DNA from: Candidatus Aminicenantota bacterium | GTDB lineage: Bacteria > Acidobacteriota > Aminicenantia > Aminicenantales > Aminicenantaceae | Reading direction: 5' to 3' | Length of the DNA stretch: 7,385 nt | Assembly: GCA_030670375.1 (NCBI GenBank) | Contig: DAOVBT010000093.1 | Span: forward strand, 1 to 7,385 | Part shown: piece by piece, positions 5,477 to 7,385 of the stretch | Position numbering within the stretch: the stretch's first letter is position 1 | Layout of the letters: every line of letters starts with the position of its first letter | The notes under the pieces: generated by a model | Told to the model about the DNA's origin: nothing | Seen by the model: the letters and a program-made list of their open reading frames with translations, nothing else | The model's database searches: none | Translations under genes and position numbers: made by a program

Positions 5477-6499
5477 ATGCGTTTACTTTTTATTGGGTTT
5501 GGCACTGTCGGTCAGGGGCTGGCAGAGCTTCTAGTCAGGAAAAAGGAATTGTTGTCGAATACTTATGGATTGAATATCAAGGTCGTGGGGATTGCCGACA
5601 AAATCAAGGGCAGCGTTACCAATCCAGAAGGATTAAATCTTTCTGATGCTCTGGAAAAAGTTAGCGGGGGAGGAAATTTGTTGGATTTGCCCGGGGGGAA
5701 ATTTGAGGGGGAAGCTTTGGATATGATTCAGCAGGTCGAGGCAGATGTGATGCTCGAGGCCACGTACACCGATATCGAAACCGGAGAGCCGGCAACCTCG
5801 CATATCCGGAAGGCCGTGGAGAGCGGGATGCATGTCGTCACCACAAACAAGGGGCCGGTTGCCCTGCATTACAAAGACTTGAAAGAATTAGCTGAGGAAA
5901 AGGGAGTCCGATTTTTGTTCGAGGGGACGGTTATGAGCGGAACACCGCTTATCAATTTTATTCGAGAAAATCTTGCGGGCTGTGATATTCAAGAAATAAA
6001 AGGCATATTAAACGGGACGACGAATTACATCCTGACCCGGATGGAAGAGGGCATTTCCTATGAGGAGGCGCTAAAAAAAGCTCAGGAACTGGGATATGCT
6101 GAGGCTGTGCCGGATGCAGATGTTTTGGGATGGGATGCCTTGGCCAAGGTGACCATTCTGGCCAAATATGTCTTTGAAGCAGATGGAAAACCTTTTGATT
6201 ACCCTTGCGAAGGAATAACCGGCATCACCGCCGGCTCGATAACCGAGGCTAAAGCCCGAAACAAGCGTTTCAAGCTGATCGGAAAAGTTTGGCGGGAAGG
6301 AAGCATCGTGAAGGCATCGGTTGCTCCAGAAGAAATCGATCTTACACACCCGCTGGCTTCCATTATGGGTGCCACCAATGCGGTCACCATCACGACCGAT
6401 GCTTTGGGGGATGTGACTGTCGTGGGACCGGGTGCGGGCAAAGAGGCCACCGGATACAGCATGCTTGTTGATTTGATTGCCATCGGAGGTCAAAAATGA
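5477..6499 (+). CDS. hom: Homoserine dehydrogenase-type NAD(P)-dependent oxidoreductase, no ACT domain
   Basis: 340 residues, cytoplasmic. The family interconverts L-homoserine and L-aspartate 4-semialdehyde with NAD(P)(H). Seen: an N-terminal Rossmann motif GFGTVG (7-12); TTNKGPVA (122-129) with K125; GILNGTTNYIL (176-186) at the start of the catalytic domain; and GYAEAVPDADVLGWDALAK (206-224), which keeps E209, D215, D220 and K224, equivalents of yeast E208, D214, D219 and K223. The family signature expects Asp, Asn or Ser before the Pro in this block; here it is Val211. The protein ends at the catalytic domain, with no C-terminal ACT domain, so threonine feedback through that domain is not expected. 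The 3' end (TTVVGPGAGKEATGYSMLVDL) is normal for the family. The gene overlaps the next by 4 bp. Pairing with an aldehyde dehydrogenase and a divergent PLP operon fits catabolic or specialised use at least as well as threonine/methionine synthesis. Confidence 0.85.
   Translation: MRLLFIGFGTVGQGLAELLVRKKELLSNTYGLNIKVVGIADKIKGSVTNPEGLNLSDALEKVSGGGNLLDLPGGKFEGEALDMIQQVEADVMLEATYTDIETGEPATSHIRKAVESGMHVVTTNKGPVALHYKDLKELAEEKGVRFLFEGTVMSGTPLINFIRENLAGCDIQEIKGILNGTTNYILTRMEEGISYEEALKKAQELGYAEAVPDADVLGWDALAKVTILAKYVFEADGKPFDYPCEGITGITAGSITEAKARNKRFKLIGKVWREGSIVKASVAPEEIDLTHPLASIMGATNAVTITTDALGDVTVVGPGAGKEATGYSMLVDLIAIGGQK
6485..6489 (+). promoter_or_regulatory. Ribosome binding site for the aldehyde dehydrogenase, inside the upstream gene
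   Basis: GGAGG lies six bases before ATG 6496, within the last codons of the homoserine dehydrogenase gene. The start and stop overlap as ATGA (6496-6499), an arrangement typical of translational coupling. Confidence 0.75.
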
Positions 6500-7385
6500 A
6501 GATGTTGCTCGACGGAGAATGGGTGGACCGGGAAAAAAAGATCGAAGTTCGAGATCCGTTCGATGATTCGGTCATTGATACCGTTCCCAGTGCCACGGAT
6601 CAGGATGTGGAGATGGCCTTGGATGCGTCTGTCCGAGGGTTTGAGATCGCCAGGAAGATGAGCGTTTTCGACAGGGCCCAGGTTCTTTTCAAAACAGCCG
6701 CGATCGTATCGGAGAACCTTGAAGATTTTGCGGTGATAATCGCGCGGGAAGGTTCCAAAACCATCCGAGAAGCACGCAAAGAAGCCTCGCGATGTGTCAA
6801 TACGTTGATGGTTTCTGCCGAGGAATCCAAACGCATTCTGGGAGAAACCATTCCGTTTGACTCCTTTCCCGGAGGAGAAAAGCGGCGGGGGTATTACTAC
6901 CGGTTTCCGATCGGGGTAGTCCTGGCGATCACGCCGTTTAACGACCCCCTCAATCTTGTCGCCCACAAGCTGGGTCCGGCGATTGCGGCAGGAAATTCTG
7001 TCATCCTGAAACCTGCCACCGTGACTCCGCTTTCTGCTTTGATGCTGGCTGAAGCCTTATTAGAAGCTGGCCTGCCTCCTCTGGTCCTTCAGGTAATCAC
7101 GGGATATGGCAGTGTGATAGGGGATCCTCTGGTAAAGGATGAACGGGTGCGGATGATCTCATTCACGGGCGGCATCGAGGCAGGTAAACGGATTTCCCAG
7201 CTTGCCGGGATCAAAAAGATCGGGATGGAACTGGGTTCTGATTCTCCCGTGATCGTATGGGAAGATGCCGATCTCGATTGGGCGGTGGAATCCTGTGTGT
7301 CGGGTTCTTTTTGGGCTGCCGGGCAGAACTGCATCGGCGTCCAACGCCTTTATATCCACAAGAATATCTATCAGGAATTTCGGGA
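6496..7385 (+). CDS. NAD(P)-dependent aldehyde dehydrogenase (lactaldehyde/succinate-semialdehyde dehydrogenase-like), C-terminus missing
   Basis: The first 296 residues are present and the frame is still open at the right edge; the family is usually about 470-490 residues. Aldehyde dehydrogenases oxidise aldehydes to acids through a Cys thiohemiacetal. Seen: ITPFND (145-150) with the oxyanion Asn N149; NSVILKPATVTPLSA (167-181) with cofactor-binding K172; the cofactor loop SFTGG (222-226); MELGSDSP with the general base E245; and the catalytic nucleophile C279 in GQNCIG. The context (PFNDPLNLVAHKLGPAIAAGN, LAEALLEAGLPP) resembles the lactaldehyde dehydrogenase-like branch, which includes proteins annotated as lactaldehyde, glyceraldehyde-3-phosphate (non-phosphorylating) or phosphonoacetaldehyde dehydrogenases. 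The gene is coupled to the homoserine dehydrogenase gene by ATGA with GGAGG upstream. A shared aldehyde intermediate, for example aspartate semialdehyde or an analogue, is an inference from this coupling. Confidence 0.9.
   Translation, partial: MKMLLDGEWVDREKKIEVRDPFDDSVIDTVPSATDQDVEMALDASVRGFEIARKMSVFDRAQVLFKTAAIVSENLEDFAVIIAREGSKTIREARKEASRCVNTLMVSAEESKRILGETIPFDSFPGGEKRRGYYYRFPIGVVLAITPFNDPLNLVAHKLGPAIAAGNSVILKPATVTPLSALMLAEALLEAGLPPLVLQVITGYGSVIGDPLVKDERVRMISFTGGIEAGKRISQLAGIKKIGMELGSDSPVIVWEDADLDWAVESCVSGSFWAAGQNCIGVQRLYIHKNIYQEFR

Overview
The window is from a peptidoglycan-forming bacterium. It carries the start of murA, and its genes are closely packed with clear Shine-Dalgarno sites. 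The gene content is amino-acid and aldehyde metabolism. I cannot assign a phylum. An amino-acid-using anaerobe would fit the enzyme set, but that is a guess. I see no mobile elements, RNA genes, CRISPR arrays or phage genes.

Layout. Two divergent transcription units start from a 197-bp spacer at 5280-5476. Leftward (minus strand) from the spacer, in order, lie a 413-residue protein I do not recognise, a short-chain dehydrogenase/reductase (SDR), a small cupin, a fold-type I aminotransferase of the 2-aminoadipate/MocR-like type, and a Cys/Met-metabolism PLP enzyme. The gaps are 27, 9, 4 and 13 bp, so these five genes look like one operon. The 5' end of murA follows after 47 bp and runs off the left edge. 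A good promoter match sits right in front of it, so it is probably a separate housekeeping gene. Rightward (plus strand) lie a homoserine dehydrogenase-type oxidoreductase and an aldehyde dehydrogenase. They overlap by 4 bp (ATGA), and the aldehyde dehydrogenase runs off the right edge.

Regulation. The spacer holds two back-to-back sigma70-type promoter matches whose -35 boxes are 13 bp apart, with short inverted repeats around them. This suggests shared control of both arms. No regulator or transporter gene is in view.

How the genes may work together. By family, the set offers two NAD(P)-linked oxidoreductases (homoserine dehydrogenase type and SDR), an aldehyde oxidation step, a transamination and a PLP-dependent gamma- or beta-elimination/replacement. 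That is coherent for handling a short hydroxy-, thio- or amino-substituted amino acid such as a homoserine-type C4 compound. The substrate is not determined. Three features make this more than a routine methionine/threonine locus: the unrecognised 413-residue protein leading the operon, an SDR in which the catalytic Tyr and Lys are replaced by Ser and Arg, and a homoserine dehydrogenase with a substitution in its signature and no ACT domain. The cluster may be an undescribed amino-acid pathway, but the evidence for that is gene content and arrangement only.
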